A DNA stretch of 64,000 nucleotides from contig JACKER010000022.1 in NCBI GenBank assembly GCA_020632925.1, positions 1-64,000 on the forward strand. Direction: 5' to 3'. Numbering within the stretch: position 1 is the first letter of the stretch; the number at the start of each line of letters is the position of its first letter. The stretch comes from Alphaproteobacteria bacterium. Its GTDB lineage: Bacteria; Myxococcota_A; UBA796; GCA-2862545. The notes beneath the pieces were generated by a model, which worked only from the letters and a program-made list of their open reading frames with translations, was not told the DNA's origin and ran no database searches. The translations under genes and the position numbers were made by a program. Positions 25,253-34,507 of this stretch are shown one piece after another.

Positions 25253-25755
25253 GCGCCGAGACGTGGGCGAAGCGGCTGCAGCAGGCCTCGGTGGGCGGGG
25301 TCGCGCCCGTGCTCGCCGAAGACCTGGCGGCGCTGATGGGCGACACCGCCGGCCTCGACGCCACGCTGCTCGACGCGCGGGCACAGAAGGCGGCGCTGGT
25401 CTTCGTGAAGACGAAGCTCGACGCCGACCCGACGTACAACCGACGGTTCGCGGACAAGACCGAGCTGCCCTGGCTCGACAAGCTGCTCACCGTCGCCCGG
25501 CTCCGGGAGCTGGCGGCCGTGCGCATCGGGAAGGCGGGCCGCTCCACGGGCCTGCGGTACGACATCGGCGGCTTCGCGGCCACCCACTACGGCAGGAAGA
25601 TCCTCGAGTCCCTCGGACACAAGGTCCGCCGCACCAGCGTCGACAAGGAGGCCTTCGAGGCGATCAAGGCCGCCTGCGCGCGCCTCAAGCTCACGCTCCC
25701 CGAGACCGTCGAGCCCACCACCACCGAGCGCTTCTTCTCGTCGGAGGAACGATGA
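25249..25755 (+). CDS. 168-aa protein of unknown function in SMC-MoxR-vWA operon
   Basis: The ATG at 25249 overlaps the ATPase stop as ATGA, and its own TGA overlaps the MoxR ATG. The protein is basic-to-neutral and helix-rich, with KRLQQASVGGVAPVLAEDL at the N-terminus, a conserved-looking LRYDIGGFAATHYGRKILESLGHKV centre, and an acidic C-terminus. No catalytic motif or family was recognised. Its position between two ATPases suggests an adaptor linking them. Confidence 0.75.
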   Translation: MSAETWAKRLQQASVGGVAPVLAEDLAALMGDTAGLDATLLDARAQKAALVFVKTKLDADPTYNRRFADKTELPWLDKLLTVARLRELAAVRIGKAGRSTGLRYDIGGFAATHYGRKILESLGHKVRRTSVDKEAFEAIKAACARLKLTLPETVEPTTTERFFSSEER

Positions 25756-26657
25756 CCACCGATCCGCTCGCGCTGCTCTCCGGCGCGAAGATCACCGACC
25801 TGCACGACCACCAGGACATCGTGCTGGAGGGCCAGTACCGCGAGGCCTACGACGCGATGCTGGATGCGCACAACGCCGGGCTCTACGTCGGGCTGATCGG
25901 CCCCGTGGGCGCCGGGAAGACCGCGCTCTGCCGCAAGTTCGCGGAGGACCTCGGCAAGCCCTTCGACTGGGTCACGTTCTCGGACCTCGTGCGCCCATCC
26001 AACCTCATCGGCTCCTTCGACCCGACGCTGGTGTTCAAGTACGGCTTCGCGCCCGAGGCCTTCTCTCCCGGCCCGTTCACGATCAGCGCGCTCCAGGGCG
26101 GCGTGTTCCTGGCCAACGAGCTGAACCGCGGCGACGAGTACGTCCTCAACGTGCTGCTGGACGCGCTCGAGGAGCGCAAGCTCTACGTCCCGTCGCTGCG
26201 CAGCTGGTACCGCGTGTCGGACGACTTCTACCTGATCGCCGCGATGAACCCGTCCGAGCACCGCGGCACGCGACGCCTGCCGTCCGCCGTCCAGGACCGG
26301 GTGAAGGTGTGGGTCGAGCTCGGGTACCCGAAGCGCGCCACCGAGCTCAAGATCGTGCGGAGCCGGTGCGGCGAGTACGAGCTGGGCGCGGCGCAGCTCG
26401 AGCTCGTGCTGGAGCTCGTGGACCACACACGCAACGACCCCGCCGTCGAACGTCCCGCCTCGATCCGCAGCTCGATCGGCATCGCGCGGCTGGCGGCGGA
26501 GCGCAGCAAGCGGCTCGGGAAGGCCGTGGACAACACGACGCTGGCGGAGGCGGCGAAGCTCGTGCTGGGCCAGGCCATCCTGATGAAGCCCGGGCGCAGC
26601 CGCGAGAAGTACCTCGAGTCCCTGCTGGTGCGGGTGCTCGGGACGGCCGGGGCGTGA
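25752..26657 (+). CDS. MoxR-family AAA+ ATPase with altered Walker B
   Basis: A 301-aa AAA+ chaperone-type ATPase. Walker A GPVGAGKT lies at residues 50-57. The usual MoxR 'LaDEINRa' is GGVFLANELNRG here, so the Walker B Asp is Asn122 while the catalytic Glu123 is kept. Sensor 1 AAMNPSE and the arginine-finger-like ...RLPSAVQDRV follow, then a helical lid (SIGIARLAAERSKRLG). MoxR proteins work with vWA partners to remodel complexes, as with RavA-ViaA or CbbQ-CbbO. It overlaps the vWA gene by GTGA. Confidence 0.92.
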   Translation: MTTDPLALLSGAKITDLHDHQDIVLEGQYREAYDAMLDAHNAGLYVGLIGPVGAGKTALCRKFAEDLGKPFDWVTFSDLVRPSNLIGSFDPTLVFKYGFAPEAFSPGPFTISALQGGVFLANELNRGDEYVLNVLLDALEERKLYVPSLRSWYRVSDDFYLIAAMNPSEHRGTRRLPSAVQDRVKVWVELGYPKRATELKIVRSRCGEYELGAAQLELVLELVDHTRNDPAVERPASIRSSIGIARLAAERSKRLGKAVDNTTLAEAAKLVLGQAILMKPGRSREKYLESLLVRVLGTAGA

Positions 26658-29155
26658 GCGACGAGCTGCGCAAGCTGCCGGGGGACGCCGTGCCGGACCT
26701 CGATCCGGTCACGTTCGGGGTCGCGTTCACCCGCGCGATGCGTCGCCAGCGGACCGCGGTCCACACCCCCTCCCTGCGCACCAGCGTGGCGATCCCGCGC
26801 TGGCTGACCGCGCGCTGCCTGCGGACCGGCGGGCTGACCCCCGCGGACTACGTCGAGGCCGCCGTCCGCTGCACGCCGCTCGAGGACCAGGACCTCGCGG
26901 AGGCGGTCGCGCGCGGCATCGTCTTCCCGCAGGCCGCGTCCGAGAAGCCCGCGAGCCCGGAAGAGCCGAAGGCCGTCGCCGCGCCCGTCGCCCCCACCGA
27001 CGCCGTCGCCGACATCCTGGGGGATCTGGCCTCGCTCGACCTCGATCTGGACGCGATCGACGACCTGTCCGACCTCGACGCGCTGCTCGCCGCCGACCAG
27101 GACGAGGGGGACAGCGAGCTCGGCGCCTTCGACCTGTTCGAGCGGCTCTACAGCTCGGCCGACCCCGGGGAGCGCGCGCTCGGCGAGCTGATCCACCGCT
27201 TCGGCGGTCCCGCCGAGCTCGAGGCGAGCGCCGTCCGCACGGTCTTCCTCGCGCGCGTCTGGGTCGCGAAGCACCTGCTGGCGGCCGTGGGCGAGCTGAA
27301 CCCCGAGCTGTGCGCGTTCGGTGTGACCGCCGGCTACGGCCGCGAGCTGCGCCGGGCCTGCACCGAGCCGTGGGAGGTCGCTGGGGTGCTCGCGGGCGAG
27401 GCGGACCCGGCACTCGAGCCGCTGCTCGACGACCTGCTCCAGCACGGCGCCTCCCGCGAGCTCGGGCGGACGTTGGCCTTCCTCGCACCCCACCCCGCCG
27501 TCGCCGAGCGCCGTGCGACCTTTGCCGACGCCGCCCTCGGCCGCGCCCTCGACCTCACGGACTTCGCCGAGCTGGTGGTCGGTCTCGGGAGCTGGCTCGA
27601 CCCCGACCCCGACCTGCTCGAGGCCTCGATCGCGGTGAGCCCGCGCCGCGCGTTGGAAGCCGGCGCCTGGCTCGAGCAGACCTTCGGCATCGATCTGCGG
27701 CCCGACCTGTTCGATCGCTGGCTGCGGACGCGTCCCCGCCCCGATCTGGGTGAGCTGGCGCTGCTGGCGGTCGCGACGGAGAGCTGGGAGACGGCGCTGG
27801 ACGGCGCGCTCCAGCGCGAGGTGGCGCGGCTCGACGGCAGCCACGCGCGGCTCGAGGAAGCCGTCGGGCTCACGGCCGCGCTGGTGGCGACGGGGCTGCC
27901 CCACGGCCGGCACACCGCCCGTCGGCTCGCGACCGAGGCCCTGGTGCGCGTCGCGGACGCTGTGCTCTTCCTGCCGCTGTTGGACGCGTTCCTCGAGCGG
28001 GGCGTGGTCCCCGAGGTCGATCCGGTCCTCGCCCGCGCGCGGGAGCTCGGCGTCGCCGAGGAGGAGGTCCTCGACCGGCTCGGCCAGGCGCTCGAGCAGC
28101 TCCGCCAGATGGTGCTGACCGACGCCCACGACGCCGACCGCTACCAGCGGCTCGTGCAGCGCGTCCGCTCGGTGCCGGCGCCGATGATGCAGGAGCTCTG
28201 CGCCTGCGCCTGCGCGAGCGGGAACCTCGAGGCGATGGCGGCGCTGCTCGCGGTCGACATGGGTGGGGCGGCGGCGCACCTCGACGACGACCAGGTCGCG
28301 TCGGCGCTCGGGCACAAGGGCATCGGCGGCGGCAACAACCTGCTGGTGCAGTGGTTCACCCACCGGCGCGGGCTGCGGTCCACGGTGGCGGCGCGCATCA
28401 AGGAGCAGGTGAAGGCCACGCTGCTGGACGAGGCGCTCGACTGGGTGGGCCAGGGCGACGGCTCCGGCGAGCGAGGCCTCGTCCCCCAGCAGCGCTCGCG
28501 CCCCTTCCGCGCGGGCGACGGCCTCGATCAGCTCGATTTGGACGGTACGCTCGAGGCCATCGTGACCTCGGGCCGCTCGCTCGACCAGGTGACCGAGGAG
28601 GATCTGTACGCCTCGGAGACCGCGCGGGGGCGGGCCGCGCTCGTCGTGCTGATCGACATCTCCGGCTCCATGTCGGGCGGCGAGCTCGCCGTGTGCGCGA
28701 TCGCGGTCGTGATGCTGCTCGGGCGGCTGCTCCCCGAGGAGGTCGCGCTGGCGGTCTTCGAGAGCGACACCCACCCGATCAAGGGCTTCCAGCAGACCAC
28801 CGACCTCGACGCCGTCGCCGACCAGGTGCTCGAGCTGCAGGCGACGGGCGGGACGCGCGCGGACGCAGCGCTGACCTGGGCCGCCGACGAGCTGGCCGGC
28901 GTGGGCGAGGCCGAGGTGCGCGTGCTCTTCCTGCTGTCCGACTACGCGTTCTTCGAGGGCGAGGAGGTCCTGAAGGCGCGGTCGACGGCGCTCGCGGAGC
29001 ACGGCGCGCGGCTGCTCGCGGCCTCCCACGGCTACGTCTCACGGGACACGCTGACCACGATGCTCGAGACGATGGGCGGCGAGCACCTGGAGATGGACGA
29101 CCTGCGGCGGCTACCCGGCCTTCTCCTGGCCGCGCTCTCCCGCCTCGGCGAATAG
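26654..29155 (+). CDS. vWA-domain protein, partner of the MoxR ATPase
   Basis: An 833-aa protein. The C-terminal vWA domain has a complete-looking MIDAS at Asp668 (DISGSMSGG), with a TGGTRADAALTWA strand later. The N-terminal 650 residues are mostly helical, with an acidic patch (LDLDLDAIDDLSDLDALLAADQDEGDSE) around 115-155 that could bind the MoxR ring or a basic client. This is the ViaA/CbbO arrangement of a long helical domain plus terminal vWA. It is translationally coupled to MoxR. GGAG-type spacing leads to the next gene 10 nt on. Confidence 0.9.
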   Translation: MSDELRKLPGDAVPDLDPVTFGVAFTRAMRRQRTAVHTPSLRTSVAIPRWLTARCLRTGGLTPADYVEAAVRCTPLEDQDLAEAVARGIVFPQAASEKPASPEEPKAVAAPVAPTDAVADILGDLASLDLDLDAIDDLSDLDALLAADQDEGDSELGAFDLFERLYSSADPGERALGELIHRFGGPAELEASAVRTVFLARVWVAKHLLAAVGELNPELCAFGVTAGYGRELRRACTEPWEVAGVLAGEADPALEPLLDDLLQHGASRELGRTLAFLAPHPAVAERRATFADAALGRALDLTDFAELVVGLGSWLDPDPDLLEASIAVSPRRALEAGAWLEQTFGIDLRPDLFDRWLRTRPRPDLGELALLAVATESWETALDGALQREVARLDGSHARLEEAVGLTAALVATGLPHGRHTARRLATEALVRVADAVLFLPLLDAFLERGVVPEVDPVLARARELGVAEEEVLDRLGQALEQLRQMVLTDAHDADRYQRLVQRVRSVPAPMMQELCACACASGNLEAMAALLAVDMGGAAAHLDDDQVASALGHKGIGGGNNLLVQWFTHRRGLRSTVAARIKEQVKATLLDEALDWVGQGDGSGERGLVPQQRSRPFRAGDGLDQLDLDGTLEAIVTSGRSLDQVTEEDLYASETARGRAALVVLIDISGSMSGGELAVCAIAVVMLLGRLLPEEVALAVFESDTHPIKGFQQTTDLDAVADQVLELQATGGTRADAALTWAADELAGVGEAEVRVLFLLSDYAFFEGEEVLKARSTALAEHGARLLAASHGYVSRDTLTTMLETMGGEHLEMDDLRRLPGLLLAALSRLGE

Positions 29156-29165
29156 GAGTTCCCAC

Positions 29166-30326
29166 GTGACGACGTTCACCCCGGACGAGCTCGCGGCGCT
29201 GCAGGCGGCCGGCCTCGCCGTCTTCGAAGGCCGAGTGATCCACGAGGCCCAGCCGCCGATCACGCCAGAGGTGCTCGCCGCCATCCAGGCCCGCTGCGCC
29301 GGCCCCGTCCCCGAGGCGCTGATCGCGTTGTGGTCGACGAGCTTCGGCGGCCGCCTCGACTACGACCTCTCGCTGCGACTGTCCGACACCGTCAGCGCGT
29401 TCTCGTTCTCGGAGCTCTTCTATCTGGAGTCGGACGGCTACCGCGACCTCTGGGGATGGATGGACGAGCAGCTGGCGTTCGAGTCCCACGACGGCCTGCT
29501 CCACTTCCTGCCCTTCGGAGGCTTCGAGTACACCGATCGGCTGTTCGTCGACCTGCGCGACGGCTCGGTGGTCGCGTACATGCGGGGCCTGCCACCGGCC
29601 TGGGTGCTCCGTCTGCACGAGGACGCCACCGGTCGGGTCGCGACGGACGTGCGCGACCTCTTCCGCCAGCTCGCCCTGGAGGACGACCCGTACGCCCCCA
29701 CGCAGGAGTACGCCCACGGCAGCGAGGTGCGTGCCGCCATCGACGCGGTGGGGAGCGCGAGCGCCCGGGACAAGCTCCATGCGCTGCTCCGCTCGGTGGT
29801 CGTCGACTGGCGAGGAGCCCTCGAGGACGGCTCGGTGTCCCGAGACGAGCGCGCACGGCGGCTGGCCTGGGGCGAGGTCGTCCGCTCCGATGACGTGGCG
29901 CTCCTGGACCGCCTGGTCGACCTCGGTTGCTCGCCGGCCGAGGTCCAGGGCGGTGGAGGCCGGTTGCTCGCGCTCGACGTGCCCGTGGACGGGGCCCTGG
30001 AGGCGGGGAGCAGCGTGCTCCCCCTGGACCTCTGCCGCGAGCTGGCGGGGCGCGGCGCGCGGATCCACGCGACGGCCGTCCAGTCGTCCTGCCGCAATCC
30101 CGACGTGGGAGCGTCCCGCTTCCTGGCCGAGCTGCTGGCCTCGCGCGACCCCGACGCGCTGCCCGGGCTGATCCGAGACCTGCGCGAAGGGGCCGGGCGT
30201 CAGGAGGCCTCCGCCGTCCGCGTCGAGAGCGGCCAGATGGGGAGCAACTGGACGCCGGCCCGATACCGTGAGCTCGCCGCGCGCATGACGGCGCTCGCGG
30301 ACCACCTCCGCGGCCTGGGGACGTAG
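29166..30326 (+). CDS. SMI1/KNR4 (SUKH)-like protein with ankyrin-like C-terminus
   Basis: 386 aa. Residues about 25-170 match the SUKH layout: PITPEVLAAIQARCAGPVPEALIALWSTSFGG, then SFSELFYLESDGY and LLHFLPFGGFEYTDRLFVDL. SUKH proteins are common as immunity or adaptor proteins in toxin and conflict systems. The C-terminal 150 residues show ankyrin-like helix pairs (VALLDRLVDLGCSPAEV...LDLCRELAGRGARIHATAV). GTG start with TAGGAG upstream. It ends overlapping the next GTG by 1 nt. Confidence 0.7.
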   Translation: MTTFTPDELAALQAAGLAVFEGRVIHEAQPPITPEVLAAIQARCAGPVPEALIALWSTSFGGRLDYDLSLRLSDTVSAFSFSELFYLESDGYRDLWGWMDEQLAFESHDGLLHFLPFGGFEYTDRLFVDLRDGSVVAYMRGLPPAWVLRLHEDATGRVATDVRDLFRQLALEDDPYAPTQEYAHGSEVRAAIDAVGSASARDKLHALLRSVVVDWRGALEDGSVSRDERARRLAWGEVVRSDDVALLDRLVDLGCSPAEVQGGGGRLLALDVPVDGALEAGSSVLPLDLCRELAGRGARIHATAVQSSCRNPDVGASRFLAELLASRDPDALPGLIRDLREGAGRQEASAVRVESGQMGSNWTPARYRELAARMTALADHLRGLGT

Positions 30327-30691
30327 TGTCGCTGGTCGTCTCGAGCTTCTGGATCGACTCCGTGACCGGCGAGTTCCACGAGCACGTCTCCTGGGACGAC
30401 GGTCGCTACCAGGCGGGCCTCGAGGCCTACCGCGTGTCGCTCTGGGGTTCGGAGGCCGTTCGGCGGCGCGGCGCTCGCTTCCTGCCCAGACTCGCCCGCG
30501 AGAACCTTCGGGTGGAGCACGACGAGCTCGACGCCTTCGTGGCGGAGCTGGACACGCTGGACGCAGACGCAGACGCGCTCTGCGGTGAGCTCGGGCGCGA
30601 CGATACCGACCGCATCCGCCGTTACCTCGACCACTTCCGCGCTGCCGCCGAGCTCGGACGTGCCCGCGGTGGCGGCGTCATCATCGACTGA
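30326..30691 (+). CDS. 121-aa protein of unknown function
   Basis: The start GTG overlaps the preceding stop (TAGTG). The N-terminal part is beta-like (LVVSSFWIDSVTGEFHEHVSWDDGRYQ) and the C-terminal part helical with an acidic stretch (DTLDADADALCGELGRDD). Size and operon position suit an immunity- or adaptor-type protein, but no family was recognised. Confidence 0.7.
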   Translation: MSLVVSSFWIDSVTGEFHEHVSWDDGRYQAGLEAYRVSLWGSEAVRRRGARFLPRLARENLRVEHDELDAFVAELDTLDADADALCGELGRDDTDRIRRYLDHFRAAAELGRARGGGVIID

Positions 30692-30700
30692 GGAGCTACC

Positions 30701-32551
30701 GTGCTGCAGGGCCTGGACGCGATCGACTGGTCTTCCTGGGAGACCGCCTACGGGCCCGCCACCGGTGTTCCCGACCAGCTCCGGGCCATCGCGGGCGACG
30801 ACGCGGCCGCCGCCCGGTCCGCGCTCGATCGCCTCGAGAGCTCGGTGAACCACCAGGGCATCGCCTCGCTCGCCGCCGTGCCCACCACGCCGTTCCTCGT
30901 CGCCATCGCGCGCGAGCGGCCGAGCCCCCGCCTCGTGCGCCTGATCGCGGACCTCGGGTGCGCCGGCTCCCACGCGTTCGTCGCGGGCGGCGAGCCCCTG
31001 TCGGACGCGCTCTTCCCCGAGCTCCAGCCCGTGCGCGACGCGGTCGCTGGCGCCTGGGACCTGTTCGCGGGCCTGTTGGACGACCGGTCGGCGGATCTGC
31101 GCGCCGCGGCCGCCGTCGGGCTCGGGACCGCGTTCGAGCGGGTGGCGGAGGCCCGCGGGTGCCTGGTGGCCCGGCTCCCCAAGGAGCGCAGCGGCCCCGT
31201 GCTCGCCACCATCGTCGGTGCGCTCGGCCGGCTGGCGGTCGAGGACGGTCACCGGGAGACCGCGGAGCTCGTCGGCGGGCTGCTGGCGCACAAGAGCGCG
31301 CCCGTGGCCCTCGCCGCACGCATCGCCGCCGCGATGGCGGACCCCACGACCGAGCGCCTCGCCGAGCTCCTGCGGATCGCCCGCCCCGGGGAGCCCGCGC
31401 GCGGCGTGGCCTGGTTCGACGGGCGGCTCGACGACCTCGCCCTCGCGCTTGCGCTCGATGGGCTCGCCACGCGCGGGGAGGTCGCGATCCTCGCGGAGGC
31501 GGTCCGGACCCGAGGCATCCACCGCGTCGCCCGCCCGCTGCTCCGCGCCGCGCTCGGCCCGCGTCCGCGGAGCCCCGAGGTCCTGCGGCCCGACGCGATC
31601 CCCGCGTCCGCACGGCCCGTGCTGGAGCTGATCGCGCGCCACTTCCCTCCCCCCACGAACTATGGCGCCGGGTTCGAAGCCCCGGAGGAATGGGGCCTGC
31701 GCTCCCTGCCGCGGCTCCTCGGGGTCGTCCCGCCGCGCACACTGGACCGCGCGATCGACGGCGAGCCGCTCTGGTGGGTGGGGGCCGAGGTCCGCGCCGG
31801 ACGACGCCCGCTCGCGGCCTGGGAAGCCGCGCTCGCCACCCTCGACCCCGACGCCCTCGAGGACCTCGCGCGGGACCTCGTGGCCACGCCCACCCCGTAC
31901 CGGCTGGACCTGCCCCGCGGGAGCGGCTGGGACGCCTGGGACGTGGCCGACGGGTATGCCGCCCTGGTGCGCGCGACGGTCACCAGGCTCGGCACCGAGC
32001 GGACCGAGCACTGGCTCCGTCGAGAACAGCTCGACACCTGGCGCCTGGTCCCCGTCGTCGACGCGTGGTCGGCAGCGCTGGAGGCCGAGGGCAACCGGCC
32101 CCCCGAGGACCTCGACGCTCTGCTGGCCGAGGTCGTCGACACCAACGGCATCGACCCGCGCGTGGCGCGGCGGATCACGGCCCGGCTCGGACCCGAGCGA
32201 GCGGAGCGCCTGGTGCTCGCGCTGGCGCCGGACCTGCTGGTCACGCGGCACGCCGACGGTGCCGACCGACCCGCCCTCCGAGGGGCCCTGCTCGTCGCCG
32301 ACCTCGCGCCCACGCCCGCGGTCCGCGAGCGAGCGCTCGGCTGGCTGGCGACCGACGCCTGGCTCGCGCACGACCTCGATCCCGCGCAGGACGAGCCGAT
32401 CGCGGTCTTGCTGGCGAGCGTCCTGGGCGCGTTCGACACCGACACGCCCGCCGAGGTGGAGCGAGCGGCGGCGAGCGCGGCAGGACGCGACCGAGGGCGG
32501 TGGGCCGGGATCCTCGGTCGGACCGCGGCCCTGCTCAGACCGTCCGCGTGA
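30701..32551 (+). CDS. HEAT/ARM-like alpha-solenoid protein
   Basis: A 616-aa Leu/Ala-rich protein made almost entirely of helix pairs such as DDRSADLRAAAAVGLGTAFERVA and KSAPVALAARIAAAMADPTTERLAELL, typical of an alpha-solenoid scaffold. No signal peptide or catalytic motif is visible. GTG start with TGAGGAG 6 nt upstream, 9 nt after the previous gene, so it probably ends the nine-gene operon. Its last 17 nt overlap the convergent Tat-signal gene. Confidence 0.8.
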   Translation: MLQGLDAIDWSSWETAYGPATGVPDQLRAIAGDDAAAARSALDRLESSVNHQGIASLAAVPTTPFLVAIARERPSPRLVRLIADLGCAGSHAFVAGGEPLSDALFPELQPVRDAVAGAWDLFAGLLDDRSADLRAAAAVGLGTAFERVAEARGCLVARLPKERSGPVLATIVGALGRLAVEDGHRETAELVGGLLAHKSAPVALAARIAAAMADPTTERLAELLRIARPGEPARGVAWFDGRLDDLALALALDGLATRGEVAILAEAVRTRGIHRVARPLLRAALGPRPRSPEVLRPDAIPASARPVLELIARHFPPPTNYGAGFEAPEEWGLRSLPRLLGVVPPRTLDRAIDGEPLWWVGAEVRAGRRPLAAWEAALATLDPDALEDLARDLVATPTPYRLDLPRGSGWDAWDVADGYAALVRATVTRLGTERTEHWLRREQLDTWRLVPVVDAWSAALEAEGNRPPEDLDALLAEVVDTNGIDPRVARRITARLGPERAERLVLALAPDLLVTRHADGADRPALRGALLVADLAPTPAVRERALGWLATDAWLAHDLDPAQDEPIAVLLASVLGAFDTDTPAEVERAAASAAGRDRGRWAGILGRTAALLRPSA

Positions 32552-32897
32552 AGCGCACCGGGGCGGAGCCGATCCGCGTACGGACAGCGCCCTCGACGGA
32601 CAGCTCGCTCGCGGCGAAGGGGGCGCCCGGCTCGGCGGCCTCCAGCACCGGCCCCACGAGCCCCGGCGCGGCGACGAGCACGGTGGCAGCGGCGCCCGCG
32701 CCCCGAAGCCCCGCGGCGGGGACCCGGAGCGTGCGCGACACCGACCAGGTGCCCGGCGGCAGCACCAGCGGTCGTCCCTCGGCGGCGGCCGCGTCCAGCG
32801 CGGACTGAAGGTCCTCGGTGGTGGGGCCGATGCCGGCGATCACGACGACCCCGGCGAGGGCGACCGTCGACTGACGGAGGAAGCTACGGCGGTCCAT
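32535..32897 (-). CDS. Tat-exported short beta-helix-like protein
   Basis: 120 aa. The N-terminus MDRRSFLRQSTVALAGVVVIAG is a twin-arginine signal. The mature part (DLQSALDAAAAEGRPLVLPPGTWSVSRTLRVP) matches the first turn of pectate-lyase-type right-handed beta-helices, where a 'LQ.Al.aA...g..V.LP.G.Y' block precedes the coils. The rest of a full beta-helix is absent, so this is a short or truncated form. TAGGAGGACC precedes the ATG, and the gene lies 9 nt after its upstream partner. Confidence 0.75.
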   Translation of the reverse strand: MDRRSFLRQSTVALAGVVVIAGIGPTTEDLQSALDAAAAEGRPLVLPPGTWSVSRTLRVPAAGLRGAGAAATVLVAAPGLVGPVLEAAEPGAPFAASELSVEGAVRTRIGSAPVRFTRTV

Positions 32898-32906
32898 CAG
32901 GTCCTC

Positions 32907-33500
32907 CTACGGCCAGTGCTGGTCGTCGACGAAGGGGGCGCCAGGCAGAGCGCTCCCGGAGGCCTCCACCGACGTGGTGAAGGTCACGGTCGCATCGAGC
33001 ACGCTCGTGGTGCCGGACAGGACCGAGAGCTGGAGCACCAGGCGCCCGACGGTCTGCTCGACGACGGTCTGCGCGACGGTCAGCCCACGCGCGGCGGTGG
33101 TCGCGACCTCGACGGAGGCCTGGTGGTCGCCCAGACCCGGCGTGCTCACCGACCAGTCGCGCGTGGCCGAGGCGGCGGGCGCCGACGGCCAGCTCACGCT
33201 CGTGCCGATCGGTCGAGGGACGTAGCGGTCGGTGCGGGAGCGCGTCAGCTCGCTCGCGCCCACCGGGGACGCCGAGGCCTGGATCACGACGGAGACGGTC
33301 GCCAGGACCGCCCCGGTCGCGTCACGCGCCGTGAGCTGCTGGGTCACGTCCAGATCGGACAGCCCCGACCGGTCCTCGACGACGATCGCCGCGTCGTCGG
33401 AGGTGCTGGCGACGAGGTCGAGGCCCGCGTGCGCCGCGACGCTGGAGCCCTCGCCCCCGAGCGAGATGTCGACCTGGCTCTTTCCCTGGTGTGTGGGCAC
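32907..33500 (-). CDS. Beta-rich protein of unknown function
   Basis: A 197-aa Thr/Ser/Val-rich protein with alternating beta-strand pattern (ATVSVVIQASASPVG..., GRLVLQLSVLSGTTSVLDATVTFTTSV). GTG start at 33500 chosen for its GAGGAGG 4 nt upstream; the longer frame is unlike coding sequence. No signal peptide is seen. It forms a two-gene operon with the Tat-signal protein and may be a cargo, structural or assembly partner. The family was not recognised. Confidence 0.65.
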   Translation of the reverse strand: MPTHQGKSQVDISLGGEGSSVAAHAGLDLVASTSDDAAIVVEDRSGLSDLDVTQQLTARDATGAVLATVSVVIQASASPVGASELTRSRTDRYVPRPIGTSVSWPSAPAASATRDWSVSTPGLGDHQASVEVATTAARGLTVAQTVVEQTVGRLVLQLSVLSGTTSVLDATVTFTTSVEASGSALPGAPFVDDQHWP

Positions 33501-33661
33501 TCGTCCTCCTCGCCTTCCCTCCTCGCAACGCCCACACCACGGGCCCAGTGCCGAAACCCGGCGTATCTCCGTTCTCGGGACGCGCGGCCAGCGCGAGCTC
33601 GCGCACGGGCGCGCATCTCCGCGCACCCGCTGGTTAGGAGCACGCCGCGATCGGAGGCGAG

Positions 33662-34480
33662 ATGCAGGATCAGCCGGGGGCCGCGTTCGGCGTGGCCGGG
33701 AACTTCACGGGACACCTCGAGCAGGCGGGCGAGGCCTCGGACTTCGTGGCGGTCCGCGCCGGCGCGGGGAAGCCCAAGGGCATGTTCCCGATCTACCTGG
33801 CGGGGACTGAGGGCCGGCTGTCGGTGTGGCCGATGTCGTCCGACGAGCTGCGGCTCCCGCCGACCGACGAGTCCGTCCAGCCCGAGCCCGAGCTCGCCCT
33901 GCGCTGTCGCCTGTCCTACGACGAGGGCGGTGTGGTCGCGGTCGCGCCGGACGCCTTCGCGGCCTTCGACGACACCTCGATCCGTCGGCCGAACGCGCCC
34001 AAGATCAGCCACAAGAAGAACTGGGGGCCCGGCTCGAAGGGCCTGGCGGCCACGTGGATCCCGCTGGACCGGTTCACCGCGGACGGCGTGCTCGCCCACC
34101 ACCGGCTGGCGTGCTTCCTCGTGCGCGACGGGCGCTGCGAGCCCTACGGCGAGGACAGCGCGGTCGCCGACTACGGCACGATGTACGGCGAGCTGACCAC
34201 GTGGATGACCGACCGCCTCCGCCACCAGGAGGACCACGGTCCGCTGGAGCACCTCGCCGGTTGCCTCGACCGTGCCGGGCGGCCCGAGCACGTCGTGATC
34301 ACGATCGGCGCCACGCGGTACACCGCCTTCGGCGAGTCCACGTTCGTGCAGGCCGGGGACGAGGTGGTGGTCGTGGTCTACGACGCCCGGCGCTCCACGC
34401 CCGCCGCCGTCGCCGAAGCCATCGCCGCCGGAGCCTCGTCCATCGACGGCGCCTCCGTCCTCCGCCGCCGGGCCATCTGA
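33662..34480 (+). CDS. DUF5718 family protein
   Basis: A 272-aa protein carrying the family's hallmark segments: FGVAGNFTGHLEQAGEASDF, PKGMFPIYLAG, QPEPELALRCRLSY, DDTSIRRPNAPKISHKKNWGPGSKG, GEDSAVADYG and ITIGATRYTAFGEST. The fold is related to fumarylacetoacetate hydrolase-type proteins as far as I recall; no reaction is established. It is present in many proteobacteria as a single-domain cytosolic protein. GGAGGCGAG precedes the ATG. Confidence 0.85.
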   Translation: MQDQPGAAFGVAGNFTGHLEQAGEASDFVAVRAGAGKPKGMFPIYLAGTEGRLSVWPMSSDELRLPPTDESVQPEPELALRCRLSYDEGGVVAVAPDAFAAFDDTSIRRPNAPKISHKKNWGPGSKGLAATWIPLDRFTADGVLAHHRLACFLVRDGRCEPYGEDSAVADYGTMYGELTTWMTDRLRHQEDHGPLEHLAGCLDRAGRPEHVVITIGATRYTAFGESTFVQAGDEVVVVVYDARRSTPAAVAEAIAAGASSIDGASVLRRRAI

Positions 34481-34507
34481 GACGTCGGCCGCAGCAGGCT
34501 CACGGCC

